DNA from: Norana najaformis
Taxonomy: Eukaryota; Annelida; Clitellata; Crassiclitellata; Hormogastridae
DNA length: 64,000 nucleotides
NCBI GenBank assembly: GCA_964023275.1
Contig: OZ029914.1
Coordinates: 50,050,530-50,114,529 of the forward strand
Reading direction: 5' to 3'
The position numbers and the translations under genes were made by a program. This document shows positions 47,301 to 56,779 of the stretch, in pieces (the stretch's first letter is position 1; each line of letters opens with the position of its first letter). The notes below the pieces were generated by a model. That model was not told the origin of the DNA. It worked only from the letters and a program-made list of their open reading frames with translations, and made no database searches.

Positions 47301-47920
47301 CCAACATTTGCTCAGTTAGCCAATGCATTGACGGTTTATGCCGTTGACGATGAGGCGTTTTATTTTACGGTGTATACTTTACAGTTCTAAATCAAGAAAG
47401 CAGTTCGACAAATGCACACAATTACACCCAGGCCCTATCATAGGGGCAGCAGGCCATTTGGCCCGGGTTTCACACGGTAACAGGCCTCGCCTTAACATGC
47501 AGTTTTTTTAATCAACTTTAAAATAAGAAAGAAATGTTCTTTTTCGAACCAAAGATTTTATTCTTCTCTTTCGTTAACTAACAATTAATCTTTCGAATTA
47601 ATTTAATTTGTTTTATTATTTATTGATATTTATCTATCTTTTTGTATTAAAATTCAGGACTGCGATTTAGTAGGCTTATATTGCTCATGCATCGAAAACG
47701 GGGCCTCGCATTTGCATTGACCCTTTTTACAACTATGTTGTATGAGCTCATTTGCCTTTGATTTTTAAAGAGCATTGGACTTGACGGTACAATCTATACG
47801 GATCTGAAGACAGATGGAGTTCATCATGAGGCGCAGGCTACTGGATCACTGTTCAACAAATCGAATTACGCCTTCATTGACCACACAACTGAACCTCCGC
47901 CACCTCCACAGAGAGAATGA
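35332..47920 (+). CDS. Gene C: three-Ig-domain transmembrane receptor, A/C-type tail
   Basis: Exons: 35332-35374 signal, 35597-35923 Ig1, 37146-37499 Ig2, 38246-38503 Ig3, 42292-42384 transmembrane, tail 42986-43072, 43315-43377, 43948-44004, 45622-45699, 46519-46596, 46809-46873, 47771-47920 (TGA). These sum to 551 codons with the stop. It is the direct paralogue of gene A, exon by exon. Differences: the VYAEI tail exon (44672-44719) has no usable acceptor and is omitted here; the Ig3-TM intron is 3.8 kb instead of 0.46 kb because of a LINE fragment and a DNA transposon; Ig1 has two extra cysteines; Ig3 is three codons shorter than in A. Tail motifs left are YVLP, TIYTDL and YAFI plus polyproline. 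Convergent with gene D. Confidence 0.85.
35597..35923 (+). CDS. Gene C Ig1 exon
   Basis: 109 codons, with MKC, VEW and DDSGIYTC. Extra cysteines in PICTNW (Trp in the paralogues) and FGCYV (Ile, Phe or Leu in the paralogues) could form a second disulphide. Shorter before the last strand (SKMQRQPDHF). Confidence 0.9.
36050..36770 (+). mobile_element. LINE relic in gene C Ig1-Ig2 intron
   Basis: Encodes with stops KWGLRFSGHVARATAD and later PPRTTWTRVVEQDLKL, the usual LINE C-terminal cysteine/basic tail region. Same relic as in A. Confidence 0.6.
37146..37499 (+). CDS. Gene C Ig2 exon
   Basis: 118 codons with QCSIN, LRCAV, SMQWS and EDNGATITC. The donor is a strong GTAAGT, where A and B have GTAGGT. 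Confidence 0.9.
37667..37735. repeat. (ATC)n microsatellite, gene C Ig2-Ig3 intron
   Basis: Shared with A, B and D; impure. Confidence 0.8.
38246..38503 (+). CDS. Gene C Ig3 exon
   Basis: 86 codons: LNCTADGNPSPSYMW and YHFECIAEN. The segment after AEN lacks three codons relative to A and four relative to B and D, shortening the F-G region (ENQITISSA). Confidence 0.88.
38530..38620. repeat. (TATG)n microsatellite, gene C Ig3-TM intron
   Basis: Same position relative to Ig3 as in A, B and D. Confidence 0.85.
38690..39530 (+). mobile_element. LINE reverse-transcriptase 3' part, gene C Ig3-TM intron
   Basis: Translates with breaks to the C-terminal half of a non-LTR RT: HPDLGVTIDFGMSMGEHV, then RLDYCNSLLYRVG, LRRLQNVQDAATRIVMGARKFDYI and LHWLQIRRKIVFKV. 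Jockey/CR1-like. It is followed by an element also present in gene B (23460-23700) and then the DNA transposon. Confidence 0.7.
39650..42025 (-). mobile_element. 2.4-kb DNA transposon with terminal inverted repeats, in the Ig3-TM intron of gene C
   Basis: Imperfect inverted repeats of about 100-130 bases, both opening CACTGGATCACAA (39650 inward and 42025 inward), flanked by TCA on each side. Genes A (about 13434) and B (about 23444-23459) show the site without the insert. Inside is one decayed minus-strand coding region (39953-41634). Confidence 0.75.
39953..41634 (-). pseudogene. Decayed ORF of a widespread repeat family, carried by the transposon
   Basis: Starts at ATG 41634 with a Cys-rich region (FCYVCGKYT, then HVCCTVC and CYFC, probably zinc-binding). 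Continues through YFGCQIGDQDKSWAPH, WRLFIDSS, LGYTKHMCFLCLWNSRDD, GEWNLLQKGT and FFPPNLGDVSDEHGERF. I recognise this combination from anonymous, highly repeated predicted proteins in many invertebrates; I know no established function, and a transposase role is inference. Lesions: a frameshift near 41580, another near 41181, an in-frame TGA at 40716-40714 where a Trp is expected, and a short insertion near 40215. Confidence 0.7.
42292..42384 (+). CDS. Gene C transmembrane exon
   Basis: 31 codons, same as gene A: GRDLFLITLL then MGIICAILLLIAIVIG and REQIT. The 16 codons at the helix core are almost unchanged from A. Confidence 0.9.
44283..44510 (-). mobile_element. Small retroposon with (TAATCG)n tail, gene C tail intron
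   Basis: About 225 bases present in C but absent from the matching intron of A (between GGCAACTTTGG and ATAAGA/TTATAAGC). It begins on the plus strand with five TAATCG units, so it reads as a minus-strand retroposon with a microsatellite 3' tail. Confidence 0.5.
44672..44719 (+). pseudogene. Gene C VYAEI tail exon without a splice acceptor
   Basis: The coding part is kept (EPVYAEINKPCK) with a good donor context, but the acceptor AG of gene A (TTTTAG) is AC here (TGTTAC). The nearest later AGs are out of frame. Because the exon is phase 1-1, skipping keeps the frame and removes the tyrosine motif. It is also nine nucleotides shorter than the copy in A. Confidence 0.7.
45622..45704 (+). CDS. 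Gene C duplicated tail exon, copy 1 (possible terminal exon)
   Basis: Homologue of 16776-16858. 78 nt to a GC donor (GCTAGT) or read-through to TAG at 45702-45704. Its sister exon is 46519-46596, which has the better GC donor GCAAGT. Confidence 0.6.
47020..47335 (-). mobile_element. tRNA-derived SINE in gene C last intron
   Basis: Minus strand: GTCTACTCGGTTAGCACGC (A-box-like) followed by GCGGGTTCGCCC (B-box). Homologous insertion to 18230-18525. Confidence 0.5.
47771..47920 (+). CDS. Gene C terminal tail exon (TIYTDL, polyproline)
   Basis: 49 residues plus TGA, phase-0 entry after ATG at 46873. TIYTDL replaces TIYAEL of gene A; NYAFIDH and TTEPPPPPQRE follow. Confidence 0.75.
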   Translation, partial: SIGLDGTIYTDLKTDGVHHEAQATGSLFNKSNYAFIDHTTEPPPPPQRE

Positions 47921-48199
47921 TATGCCCCTTTCGAAAATTGCAATGACACTGATAAAACGTTCGACTTTCACAAATATGCTTGGGGTTAATTTTCCAATGC
48001 TTCACATTAATTTAACGCCTCTTGATTTAACCGTGTGGCATCTAAACTATCCTAGAAACTCAAGATGACGAATCTGTAGACTTTTTAAATGAAAGACAGC
48101 CTTATCCAACCTTGACATTGGTCAAGTGTTGCGTTATTAGAGCTCCAGTGCATGTACAGTCTAAGGCTTTTACAGTATCTTGCTTTAGAAAAGGTCAAA

Positions 48200-48205
48200 A
48201 ATAAA
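48200..48205 (+). terminator. Candidate polyadenylation signal, gene C
   Basis: AATAAA 280 bases after the stop, at the homologous place to 19146-19151 in gene A. Confidence 0.4.
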
Positions 48206-49074
48206 AACGATGACTTGAAAAATGCGCTGTCAAAACGATCGCGTGGTCGTAAATATGAACCGTGCGCTAGATAACGAAAACTGCTACATTAATTGTATAC
48301 AATAGACACGGTTTTCTATAGCAACCGTATGGCCTCGACCATTCTAATTGTTTAATGAATTTATTGGATGAGATCCTTCACCACCGATGCCCATTTAGAA
48401 TGGACGCCACGCCATTTAAGGTCACCGTGTACAGACCGTGATAGCCCGAGATTCAAATCTCTGAAATAAGCCCCACGATGGGGTTGCGGACCGGCATTCT
48501 TACGTTTAGAAGCGCCTTGACGTACGCTTTTACCAATGTAACAAACACTGTTGTAATCTACTATTCGTTTGACTATGTTTGCATTTAGCATATGAACACT
48601 ATTGCCGAATATCGAATATTGTCTTATTTCCAATCTATCCTGTTATTCAGAAAATTATTATTGTCGACTATTTGGAAGAACCTGCTCACTAAATGAGAAA
48701 CAGAAAGTATATGTTGTCTAGTATTTGCAAATATATTGCAAAAAATTCGTGAGCCAGGTAGGCTTATCATTGATTTCTCTTTCATAACCTCGTGTTTCCT
48801 TTTCAGAGCTTCTCTTGCCTGATAAATATTATTAATCAATCGACTGGAAATCAGGGCATTTGCTAGTTAAACGAACACAGTTTGAGGTAGTTCAAAATAG
48901 CCTGCGACCAATGATATCAGAGCAACGGTTAAGAGCTAACAGGAAGGAGAATCAAACCTGGCGCCAAAACTGACCAAACAACCCTGGCTACTGCGGATAT
49001 GATTTGATATACCGCCGATGTTTGAGATCTAGAAAAAATCCGTTAAATATTCATAGAGTCCTGTGCAGAACACT

Positions 49075-49210
49075 AAGAGGGCGTGATGGGTCCAGGCACG
49101 ACTAGTCCAGGCACGGACGGCTGGTTTGGAAACTACGGGTGCAGAAACGGCAGTTCCAGGCACGGCGGGTCCAGGTTCGGCGGGTCCAGGAACGGTGGGT
49201 TCAGATGAAT
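49075..49210. repeat. GC-rich 15-bp imperfect tandem repeat
   Basis: Repeats of GGGTCCAGGxxCGGC. The minus strand would read Pro-Gly-Pro-Ala type residues (open 49397-49029), but no splice context or paralogue supports a gene. A second run of GGTAATACC variants follows to 49345. Confidence 0.6.
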
Positions 49211-49467
49211 AGTGATACGGTAATGGGGAATGCGGTAGTACCGCGTCTACCGCAGTTTTACCGAGGAAATGCGTCAGAAGCGACGGTAATACCGTGGGTA
49301 TGGAATTGAGGCTTACGGTAATACCATGGGGATGGAAATACGAGCACGATAATTCCCGCGGTAACGGTTGTAGCATTACCAAAATTTCCCACTGCATCAG
49401 ATAATTTTACTTTTTGCTCTAAATTGTTCTGCCTATTCAATGTCAATACTATAGAGCTATACTGCGC

Positions 49468-49840
49468 TCTTTATTGCATTAATATTTGAGGTAAGAAATA
49501 AGACCACTCGTTATTGCATTAATATTTTACATAAGAAATAAGACCACTCATTAATATTTGACGTAAGAAATAAGACCACTCTTTATTGCATTAATATTTG
49601 ACGTAAGAAATAAGACCACTGTTTATTGCATTAATATTTGACATAAGAAATAAGACCATTCTTTATTGCATTAATATTTGACGTAAGAAATAAGACCATT
49701 CTTTATTGCATTAATATTTGACGTAAGAAATGAGACCACTCTTTATTGCATTAATATTTGACGTAAGAAATAAGACCGCTCTTTATTGCATTAATATTTG
49801 ACGTAAGAAATAAGATCACTCTTTATTGCAGTGATATTTG
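49468..49840. repeat. 40-bp minisatellite, about nine copies
   Basis: Unit of exactly 40 bases (CTTTATTGCATTAATATTTG plus ACGTAAGAAATAAGACCACT) with few substitutions; one unit is shortened near 49545. It lies between C and D only. Confidence 0.9.
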
Positions 49841-49924
49841 ACTATAAACAAATGTATCCACCAAAAAAAGATGAACAGTTTTGAAGTATTATCTGTTATA
49901 TGACTCATTAAGATGATAAAATAT

Positions 49925-50025
49925 ATGGTTCCATGTCAAAATGGTATTAGACAAAATGTCATGGGCAAAATGGCAGGGACAAAATGTAATAATGACAAAA
50001 TGACATGAGGCAAAATGTCATGCTG
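49925..50025 (-). repeat. GACATTTTGTC array between convergent genes C and D
   Basis: On the plus strand: repeated GACAAAATGTC or GGCAAAATGTC units, five or six copies. Matches 21061-21190 in inverted orientation. Confidence 0.7.
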
Positions 50026-50778
50026 TACGTGTTTTATTGAAAACTTAAAGCAAAGAAACATAATCTTCGAATATGTTCATTTTAGGCAGCCACGGGATAT
50101 AAAAGAATATATAAGAATAGAATAAAGGGTAATGTTCAAAGAAACCAGGCTCAAAATGTAAAATGACATCGGCCTATGGGATTGATTTTGCACAATATGA
50201 GCGTGTGGAGACTTGAGGAAAGAAAACGAAAACTAAAATGTCAATACCTAGGCAAAATTACACATTTAAGCGAATTTAAGCGGTTTATGTTCACAGTAAA
50301 GCATCTTGATACAAACCTATTACTTATCAGATTGTTTCAAAACACAACGTCGCTGAATTTTTCGTCAAACATTCTATAAAAGTGTTTAATTTCATCAATG
50401 TGGTGATTATGGGTGAATAGGATCATGAACAGGACCCACATGAAAAATAAATCAATTGTCTAGAATTCTTGATTATTTTAGCCAAACCAATCGTAGATAG
50501 GACCTTAGCCGATAGTCTAGGCATGCACATTTGAAAAATGACCCTAGTTCGATGAAAGCTATGATCTGTCGTTGTGGGCGTTAAATTACATGAGTAAGCC
50601 AAAAGTTACACGCCGATGGGCCGTGATGAGCCGAGCTACTGCAGTCCAGTATTAAGGGTCACATAACTCTAGTATTGTGCTATCCTTGCAATCAAACGAA
50701 CGTAACAGCTTCTTGTGTACAGATGAGGCGAAATAGTTAACATGCATAACTGACCATGTTTGAGTGTCGCAGCTTTTT

Positions 50779-51077
50779 TCACTTAATCGCAAAATTAACG
50801 TAGACTGGGGCCCACTTTGTAACCCTTTCTGGGAGGACTGTAGCATAGCTACTGTTCGCTTCAAGTGAAGAGTAAACAACTGGTTGCTGGACAATAACGG
50901 GTCTTTCCGTTAATTTGCTGTAACCCTCGGCATCAGCTTCAGCTGGAGCATCTGTTCTGTCGGGTGTCGTCGATGTTGATGGCGATGTGTTGAATTCTGT
51001 CTCGTGAATTGACTCGTAATCTATCGACAGGCTTTCAGGATTCTCCTTGGCTACATTTGCTTTGGTTCTGGATTTCT
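50779..51077 (-). CDS. Gene D cytoplasmic tail exon
   Basis: 98 residues plus TGA: SIDYESI (ITIM), EGYSKL and VVYSSL twelve residues apart, SSYATV (a new SxYxxV site; gene B has His instead of Tyr), and PVYVNF (YxN type). Confidence 0.87.
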
Positions 51078-53632
51078 CTATAACACAAATCGTTTGATTC
51101 ACCTTCATTTTAATAACATTTGATACTAATAGAAAAACGAGAGCTATTAATTTTAGGGGTAGATAACAGAGAATTTAACACCAGGCGTTAAAACGGAATA
51201 AGAGAATTTTGAAGTACAATTTTTTGCTTGCGAAGTGCACATATGAATGAAAACAGCCATTATTGTAGAAATATTGCTGCAAACATAAGCATATCATAAA
51301 GTCAGAACACTCTAAGCATCGAGGTAAGCAGTAGAGGCATCTAATGGTCGGTACCTGAGCGGAGTTTCTTCGGGATGCATCTCAGGATGAATACTGCAGA
51401 CAGCGTGAAGAAAATGCCAACACCGGCAGCTATGATGTAACCATATGGTAATTGCCAAGATCCTAAAATAAGAAGGTATTAAATGTGTAGGAACTTTTAT
51501 TAGTTAGGCCAATATTTGTCAATATTTATATGAATTATGCTTGCCACAACATCGACCACTGCATTGCCACCCCTACCAGTACCACTAATACAACAACAAC
51601 ACGAATGTCACAAGCAGTCCTACTAACTGGACTTGTAAAACCACCACAAGTTACGTTCTCTTCTTATGTCAAGACGCACCTTCGACAGGCAATTTTAAAA
51701 CGGTTTAAGAGATCCTTAAAGGGTATATACATGTACGCTCAAAAACATAAATACATACACACATATTCTCATACATACATGTACATCCATGCACAGAAAT
51801 ACATACATTCATACATATATACATCTATGCACACATACATACATGTATATATAAGTAAGTCTTCAACCCTCTCTGAAAACCTCGATGAAAAGATCCGGAA
51901 CGCGGAATTCAGCGGGTAGTGCATTCCACATCCTTGGCCCAGGCGTGTTAAAAGAAGTTCTTATACGCATGGCAGTGGCCCTTCCATACCACACCAGGTC
52001 ATGGTTCACACCACAGCATAACCGGGACCCCCCGGAGTTGAAGAGGCCAGTACACGGTCCCTAGCCAGGTACGGTGGCACCATCCTAAAAACAAATGTCG
52101 CAACCTTGAAGAAAATCCTCCTGCGGACTGGCAGCCAATGCAGCTCCCACAGCACAGGGGTATTGTGGTCGAATTTTCACTCACCTACAACGAACCTGGT
52201 AGTGGCTTTCTGCACGCTTTGCAACCTCCCAATCCCTCCGTACAGCAGGTTGTTGCAGTAGTCGAGTCTACTAATTATGAGGGCCTGAACGAGGCTCTTT
52301 CTGCAGTCGAGTGATAGCTACGATCGGACCTGTCTCAGCTGACGCAGCTTGAAGTAACACTTCCTGCAGACATTTGCCACATGTTTTCCCATCGTCAGTC
52401 CACAGTCGACAATAACACCCAGATTTAAGTGTCACTGTCGATTGGGAAAACATGTGAACAGCTTGTGAACAGAGGCACAGCTGATGACTGCAGCTGAAGC
52501 GCGTCAGTCGAACCGTGTCTAATTTTGCTCCTATCGAGATGAACTGCGTTTTATCGACATTCATCTACAAGCGATTGCGACCCATCCAATCCTCGATGCT
52601 TGCAATGCAATCAGCAAAGCGGTGGGCGGCCGATGAAGCATACACGGCTGGAACGCTGAATTATATCTGAGTATCGTCGGCATCACAATGCGCCGTCAAT
52701 CCCCTCCCTTCAGTGACATAATATACATACGAATATTCAAGCATGCATACATACAACCAACCATCAACACATGCACACATACATACATACATACATACAT
52801 ATTACACACACAAGTACATACATCCTAAGATGTGCATGCCATATTACCTTGGATAATAACAATATCGATCGTTGCAGAAGAAAGTTTGATTTGTTCGCCC
52901 ACGTGATTTATAGCAATGCATTCAATGTTGCAACGCTGATTGACTGCTATTCTAGCTTCATTTAAGGCTAACTGAGGCCCAATTGCAACTATCTCTTGTG
53001 TCTTTGCATTTCTCCAGGTGTACGAAGGACTTGGATTTCCATCAGCGGTACAGTTTAGAACGTCTTCCTGTTGATATGTGTCTTTATTCGGTGTTATTTT
53101 AACATTTCTCGGCCCAACTGAAATGGAGAAAAACATATAATCTGAGACTTTATTTATTTAGGCCTAATAGAAATTGCTATTAATAATACAGACTGAGGAA
53201 ACACAGAACAAAATGTTAAAGTTGTACAATTATTCGATTGTAATAATTATTGAATATTTGTCAAGTATTTTCAATGACGCAAGATAAAAATGTTCACGCC
53301 TGAATTTCATAGTGCAATACAATTATAGTGGTAACAAAACAGAACTGTTTCGTGTTGTACAACTACGCAGCCATAAACAACACTATTTAATAAAAACGTT
53401 TTATACTTTGAAATCACTGTAGCAAAAACGAATTTATGCTAACATTATATTGCGGTCTTCAAACTCGCATGTAGCCTGTAAATTGCTATGTAGTGAAGAA
53501 GTTTTATTAAGAAGGATTCAAATTCACATTTATAAACTTCTTTTTTTTTCAAAATTCACCTATGCTGGGATGGTTGGCAAGAGTCGCTGAAACAGCAATG
53601 CTTGGTAAAGGGGCACGCCACTGATGATGATG

Positions 53633-53663
<31 letters not shown>

Positions 53664-55461
53664 CGGTGGGGTTGATGATGATAATAATGATGAAGATATA
53701 TTGTGGTGTCACACCTCAGCACCTTGCTTGATTAACCTGGTCTTCGTACCCAAAATGTTGGAATGATGTTAAACGAGTGCGTCGACGCAGCTGTGCAAGT
53801 CGTTGTGATTCAAAGGGTGATTATTCTATATGAATATTTAGTTAGAAACTACATGATTAAACAGATTATAAATACACTTACAATGAACGCCCAATGTGGT
53901 ATTCCAATAAAAAGAGTAGTTTGGCACATTGGTGGCATTGGTGTAGTGGACCTTTTTCGGTGTATCACTGAACCCCGTTTTGCAAATAATCGTTGCACCG
54001 TTGTCTTCTGCACTGACTTGCCAAATAATAACTGACGACAAATGTTCCACATCATGAGACATATTGCTCTTTATAACCAGAGGCATTTTGTTTAAAGCTT
54101 TCCCTCCTATGGACCATTGCATGGATGGTGTCCAGTCTCCAGAGTAATTCAGGGCACAATTGAGTGAAACGTAGTCGAACTCTTTGATGCTACCATTTGC
54201 TCCAGATATATTCATGCTGCACTGTGGTTCTGATCCTGGGCAAAGCAACAATTGATGTTGTACCATACTTCAAGGTTTGACTAAGATGGTTAATTAAGTG
54301 AAAAAATAATTCACTATTTAAACTATTACAAATAAAAATCCATAAAATTAAAATCCAAACCTTTCAAATAGGTCACTTGCCCCAACAGTAAAGTTAGAAA
54401 CGTATTTAAGCGTAATTTTTGTTGCCTCAGCCGTGGAGAGCCAGGTGTTCTAGTCCAGGGATAATTGCAAGGTCGGATTATTGCGATTAGACATTTGATC
54501 TTTTGTTTGCTGGATCGAGTGAGCACTGTTTGGTTACCTAGGTAGGTTAAGGCATCCACAACCTCCAGCTTTGCAATGCGTGGTGGTCTGGATATTGTTC
54601 TATTTGTTTGATATCTAGACCGACATTAACCTTCCTACCCAATTTTGTAGCTCCATAAGTAATAATTGTTTCATCTCCGCAAGCAGTGAGACAATAAAAC
54701 TCTATAATTGATTACCGGCTATATAATCGTTACGGCCACTTATAGAAATTTCCTTGCAAAATGTAATTATTATGCTAAAGAAATGTATCATAAGATTTTA
54801 AACCCATGGGATTACATGACAATTTACCAAGGACAATCAACTGAGCGCTGAAACGATCAGGCTGGTGTCGCATTGTCGCGCTGTAGTGTTTGCTAACAGC
54901 ACAGGTGTAGATTCCAGCGTTATCAAGCTGAGTTGAGTTGCAGTAAAGCTCAACAGAACCACTTTCGTCAACACATAACCCAAAATGTGCATTAATTAGC
55001 CTTGCTTCGTCTCTCCAATTTGTCCAAATCGTTGCTATGTCGTCACTGAATGGTCTTTTAATTGTCCACTCGGTGACTTTGTCGCCCTTACATTTCATTT
55101 GCATTCTTTGACCGAAAGTAACGGCCGTATTCCATGGACGATCAGGTAACTTAGCACTTCCTGAAGATCCTGGAAATAGGACAACACTTGAGTGCAGGGA
55201 TGTGAATTCGACTGAACTTTTTCTGATTTATTGTGATAATTATAATGTAAGAGCATATTAAAGATAACACTCTACTCAAGAATGCTAAGACCAGACCCGG
55301 GATATCTACATCAATGTTGTTTATATTCAAATACAAAAGCAGCCATAATATTATAAACGTCTTTGTGAATTTGATAGTGGAAACACCCTAATCATCGCGA
55401 ATGTTATAAATGACTTACCATATAGAAAAAATAGCTGAAAAAGAACAAGAGACTTCCACAT
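50779..55461 (-). CDS. Gene D: three-Ig-domain transmembrane receptor, B/D-type tail
   Basis: Exons in transcript order: 55461-55419 signal, 55169-54828 Ig1, 54235-53882 Ig2, 53117-52848 Ig3, 51462-51355 transmembrane, 51077-50779 tail with TGA. All introns are phase 1; the sum is 472 codons. Paralogue of gene B in every exon. Ig1 has two extra cysteines (FGLCVD and LYCNST) at positions different from those of gene C. The tail keeps SIDYESI, EGYSKL and VVYSSL, gains a tyrosine in SSYATV, and ends PVYVNFAIK. The Ig3-TM intron holds a LINE relic in gene orientation. Convergent with gene C; upstream lie a broken V2 module and block R. Confidence 0.87.
51355..51462 (-). CDS. Gene D transmembrane exon
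   Basis: 36 codons: GSWQLPY, helix GYIIAAGVGIFFTLSAVFIL, then RCIPKKLRS. Same frame and length as gene B. Confidence 0.85.
51740..51850. repeat. (CATA)n microsatellite, gene D Ig3-TM intron, distal part
   Basis: Separated from the proximal part (52735-52830) by the LINE relic, which apparently inserted within or next to the repeat. Confidence 0.8.
51860..52730 (-). mobile_element. LINE relic, gene D Ig3-TM intron
   Basis: Same LINE family as 38690-39530, in gene orientation. The end of its ORF survives (MWNALPAEFRVPDLF then IEVFREGLKTYLY) near 51940-51865. Inner parts match the C copy, including the region encoding its inverse of IHLQAIATHPILDA. Confidence 0.65.
52735..52830. repeat. (CATA)n microsatellite, gene D, proximal part
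   Basis: Directly after the Ig3 donor on the minus strand. Confidence 0.8.
52848..53117 (-). CDS. Gene D Ig3 exon
   Basis: 90 codons: LNCTADGNPSPSYTW and CNIECIAIN. An extra Cys replaces the usual Tyr two residues before the Ile of IEC. Confidence 0.88.
53613..53695. repeat. (GAT)n microsatellite, gene D Ig2-Ig3 intron
   Basis: Shared with A, B and C. Confidence 0.8.
53882..54235 (-). CDS. Gene D Ig2 exon
   Basis: 118 codons. The first codon is Gly rather than Glu because the exon opens GA after CCCAG. Core QCSMN, LNCAL, SMQWS, EDNGATIIC; donor GTAAGT. Confidence 0.88.
54400..54690 (-). mobile_element. LINE relic in gene D Ig1-Ig2 intron
   Basis: Shortest copy of the intron LINE relic, matching the 5' part of the copy in C (36100-36300). 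Confidence 0.5.
54828..55169 (-). CDS. Gene D Ig1 exon
   Basis: 114 codons with MKC, TEW and DNAGIYTC. Cys replaces Tyr or Phe in FGLCVD, and Cys replaces Ser in LYCNST; the two sit on neighbouring predicted strands. Confidence 0.9.
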
Positions 55462-55815
55462 TTTGCTATAGGAACAGGCTCTGTCTTTTGTCTAATGCGT
55501 TCGAACAAAACCCAAGTTTGTATTCACACTGTAAAGGCTCGCATTTAAACAAGTGTTGTGATAGCAACTGGCGTAAAAAGGCTTTTGAAAGCCTATATGT
55601 TAGTTTAATGAGAAGGATCAAAGCGAGTATGTGCAATAAAAAACGTAAAATGGACTGTTAGAATCATCATGGCTTGTAAAATGATAAAATGTTAATGCAT
55701 ATGACATGTAATTATGCAGACTGAGAATAGAGAAACACACGTCATTTTAGACGCAACATCAATTTTGGGCCTTATCTTAAGAGACAAATATGGGTCAATT
55801 TTCTAGAAGTTGCAA
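55462..55815 (-). promoter_or_regulatory. Conserved 5' flank of gene D
   Basis: Same block in gene orientation; the TCTGCATAATTACATG motif is at about 55704-55720. Confidence 0.5.
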
Positions 55816-55964
55816 CGCAGGCGTGATCATATTTATTTTGTCACTCGGCTATTTTGCAGTCTTATTTTGACCTGGTTAAGTAAGCTTTACTCCATATTGA
55901 CGAATGACATTCTTTCTTGTATGTTTTGCCAAAACTTTTCGGAAAGTTGACCTATTCCTGATAG

Positions 55965-56105
55965 TTATCTTGTCTTGTCTTGTCTTGTCTTAAACCGTCC
56001 TAAAGCTGAGGATTGTCTGCACCACGGACAATTTTGTGTCATCTGCTTCTGACCCTTGTCTTCATTTATAACTGGTCAAACAATCCTCGACTTTCATGCA
56101 ATTGA
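55965..56105 (-). mobile_element. LINE 3' stub upstream of gene D
   Basis: Only the last 140 bases of the LINE seen upstream of B, starting with four TTGTC repeats. The rest has been replaced or deleted. Confidence 0.55.
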
Positions 56106-56557
56106 CAGTTATTGGAGGATTGTCGCCGGTTTACAATAATGCGTCTGTCGAGACATTCCAGTAAATATGTCGCATTTAGTACGAGAGTAAACAAGCCTAC
56201 TGTCTGCGAATTAGTCTGTTGAAACAGTATTGTACTGAACGGTAGCAGACACTGTTCATCGCCGCTAAATTCGCTATGCTAAGCTACACATTGAACCTAC
56301 AAACGTAGTTTCAATTCTGCAAATTCTTCATCACACGCTTAGCCAAATGATATTGCTATATAAGCGTAACTTTTAACTTAAGAAAACCATAATAAATTTA
56401 TAAAAAGTGAATTAACGCATTGTCGCTGTTTAAAAAAATGCTTCTTCCAGCAGTAATTCAATTGATATAATATAAATTCATATTATTACTTCTGTTTTTA
56501 TTAAATACTACTATTTAATGAATTAGTATTATTCGACGGCGCTGAGCAATTGCGATT

Positions 56558-56668
56558 GAAGACCTAGCAGAGGTCCCTACACAGTAACCGTCTCAGGATG
56601 GATGCTCGAACCCGTACTCTCCACGTTACAAGCCAAGCGTTTTATCCAGTTGGCTATCTTTCCCCATA
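56558..56668 (-). mobile_element. tRNA-Thr-like SINE head upstream of gene D
   Basis: Near-identical to 29158-29275, at the matching place in the duplicated spacer: AGCCAACTGGATAAAACG, CTTGTAA, GGGTTCGAGC. Confidence 0.5.
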
Positions 56669-56779
56669 GAGTTTTATATTTTTTGCTGCCTAATACATTT
56701 CATAGTGTGACATATTCCTGTCTGAATTAAAAAATTCAATTTACAGATTGATTTGCGGAATCAGTTGAGATTCATTTAC

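Noticed and set aside
49029-49397. Minus-strand open frame with Pro-Gly-Pro-Ala repeats
   Set aside because: It comes from a short GC-rich tandem repeat, has no paralogue in the A/B spacer and no splice or start context.
49468-49840. CRISPR-like regular repeat
   Set aside because: Units are directly adjacent without unique spacers, and the genome is eukaryotic; this is a minisatellite.
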